Shown piece after piece: positions 62,453 to 64,000 of a stretch of 64,000 bases of DNA. The position numbers were made by a program, and so were the translations under genes. The notes beneath the pieces were generated by a model that worked only from the letters and a program-made list of their open reading frames with translations, did no database searches and was not told where the DNA came from. The stretch's first letter is position 1. Each line of letters starts with the position of its first letter. Source of the stretch: Isoetes taiwanensis. Lineage: Eukaryota > Streptophyta > Lycopodiopsida > Isoetales > Isoetaceae. The stretch lies in assembly GCA_021234155.1 (NCBI GenBank), contig JAJEKV010000002.1, positions 7,581,046 through 7,645,045 on the forward strand. Direction: 5' to 3'.

Positions 62453-64000
62453 TGTAACGACTGGCAAGTTAATGTGATAATTGATGTAATTAAATTCAAT
62501 ACAATTTTAGTATGGTTAAGGAGGGACCATTAACCGATATCGAGTTGGAAATAATATACATACGTAGTATGTATATGTTGTTTACATAAGAATAGAAGGA
62601 ATAGATTTTTATATTGTGAAATCTATAAATTCTAAATTGTAGAGGAATCTGAGGTTTTTGGCTCCAGGAAAAACTCGAGGAGGAGTTTCGTGGAAGGAGA
62701 TTTGAAGTGCGAGCGTGATTGGAATTGCAAAGACAAATGCAGAATCAGTGGGTGGCTTCATGTACCTTACACCGTGGATGCTATAGGGACGCATTGAATT
62801 TGATTTTAGCCAAGAAATTTCTATGGAGTTTGCTTAGAGTAAGGAATTATGAATTATGGGAATATTAATTGTGGGTAGTTGCATAAAGGGGTTAATTGGT
62901 ATTATGCTTCTGATTAAAATTTGAAGGGTTTGTTTTGCCTAGTCTCCCATGAAAACTGCTGATGCCGAAAGGAACCACCAGAAGAACTAGATGTGGAGCA
63001 TTTGTTAAAGGTGAGTAGGAGGCTTCTGAAAGTTAATTAAAAGCAAGCAGATTGGAGTATCAAAGAAACATAATAATATTGAGGCATGAGAAATGCCCTA
63101 AGGCAGGTCGGATTGGTCTGAGAACATGCCGAAATATGTTAAAAAGGGCTTACTAGGAAAGATTTGCGCTGGTGATGTTCAATTGGGGCCGAAAGCTGCC
63201 ATAGCCGGATTTGTAGATTCGCTACTTCATTATCCCAAAATCGAATCTAAAGGGTCTAACCGAGGCCGAGGGCCGATTTACGCATATCGCACTCCTTTAG
63301 AGGCCGTGATCTCGAAGAAACCGGGCGTCTCTAAAGCCTTCGTTGAGCCGTCACGCACCCGAAGTCGGTGTCCCTAAAAAGAATGATAAGAATAAAAGCT
63401 AAGGTTAGAAGTTATTAAACAAATAAGGTTAGAGTAATGATAACATAAAAATAACAATATTAAGCTCAAACAAAAGGTACCATGGGGTTGCCATGGGATT
63501 AAACCCCAGCTAGCTAGGTTCCGAGGCCTAGCGAAGTCAACAAGTAGAGGATGGTATCCGCATTACTAAGTTATTTGCACAGTAAATTACATGACTTAAT
63601 GCGAAATCATGGTCGTCTTCATTAAGTTAGTATTAACAAGAAGCTTGGATAAGGAAACGGAATGCTCATGAAATAGAAGGGAAACTCACCTTATAATTAC
63701 TACATTAATCATATAACGTAGAAGTTACGATCTTTCTCTATGGGGAGAAAGAGGTTGGAAAGCATGAATTTGCCAAGGTATGGCGTAGGGCTGGGAATGG
63801 AACTGGGAACATTTTATAGTTGCAAACTAGACGTAAATCTAGAGAAATCCATGATCAAGGTTCGTTAGTAAGGAACCAAGGGTAAAATTAGGAATGTTAT
63901 GTATACTGCGGGAAGTTATGCATGTTAATTAGAACGAAATGGCTATTTACTAGTTTAGACGGTGAAATGGCTGTAAGCATCTAGTGGACGCCGAAGATTA
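62453..64000 (+). repeat. 3' LTR of the retrotransposon, cut by the window edge
   Basis: It opens with TGTAACGACTGG directly after a purine-rich GAAGGAGA stretch (polypurine tract position, about 62443-62452). It aligns with the left LTR from about 57000. Long blocks are identical (for example about 63580-63660 against 58095-58175), while other blocks differ heavily. About 1.1 kb of the right part lies outside the window. Confidence 0.88.

Larger units (their letters stand above)
57000..64000 (+). mobile_element. degenerate Ty3/gypsy LTR retrotransposon, truncated by the window end
   Basis: Two directly repeated LTRs flank about 2.76 kb of internal DNA (59689-62452). In order it holds a primer-binding site, a gag-like start, RNase H, and integrase with both the zinc-finger and core regions, followed by a polypurine-like GAAGGAGAA just before the 3' LTR. 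The domain order RNase H then integrase is that of Ty3/gypsy. No protease and no reverse transcriptase motif (YxDD) was seen, and the 640 bp between gag and RNase H is too short for both. All coding parts carry stops and frameshifts, some of which may be sequencing artefacts. Confidence 0.85.

Overview
The window is plant nuclear DNA, and its make-up points to a large, repeat-rich seed-plant genome. A gymnosperm such as a conifer is plausible, but this is inference. The evidence is an intron-containing KORRIGAN-type cellulase, an R2R3-MYB of the subgroup 21 type, plant LTR and LINE retroelement remains, and only two apparently intact genes in 64 kb, about 37 kb apart.

Layout. 1-6.5 kb: promoter-like DNA, a four-copy tandem repeat (1691-2000) and the first four exons of a DUS2-like tRNA-dihydrouridine synthase gene (2195-3005) that carries lesions and has no visible 3' half. 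6.56-8.69 kb: a six-exon membrane-anchored GH9 endoglucanase, 582 aa after splicing, with full reading-frame continuity. It has Ser where the second Asp of the DAGD active-site motif should be, so it may be inactive or altered. 8.7-38 kb: no gene recognised. This part holds a duplicated palindromic cassette (11.5-12.5 kb), a 63-bp tandem repeat with a palindromic core (19.70-19.97 kb), a CAC-rich low-complexity tract (34.9-35.3 kb) and much degenerate, frameshift-ridden DNA. 38-44.8 kb: small duplications, a 16-bp palindrome, a 345-bp direct repeat and a minus-strand LINE relic. 45.28-46.83 kb: a three-exon R2R3-MYB gene, 419 aa, whose first intron is stop-free and a multiple of three. 48-55 kb: a 98-bp tandem duplication, a second LINE-like tail and microsatellites. 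55.5-56.1 kb: a broken PPR gene copy. 57.0-64.0 kb: a Ty3/gypsy-type LTR retrotransposon with ~2.7-kb LTRs, an initiator-Met-tRNA type primer-binding site, and broken RNase H and integrase regions. It appears to lack reverse transcriptase, and its 3' LTR runs off the window.

The two intact genes are both of cell-wall-related families (cellulose synthesis; MYB52/54/105/117-type regulators), but nothing in the sequence links them functionally. No wholly new system was found. The most useful observations are the missing catalytic base in the GH9 protein, the palindromic 63-bp repeat, and a recurring CAG/CTG-to-CG difference in repeats. That difference may be a methylation-linked sequencing artefact, and it would explain many of the apparent frameshifts.
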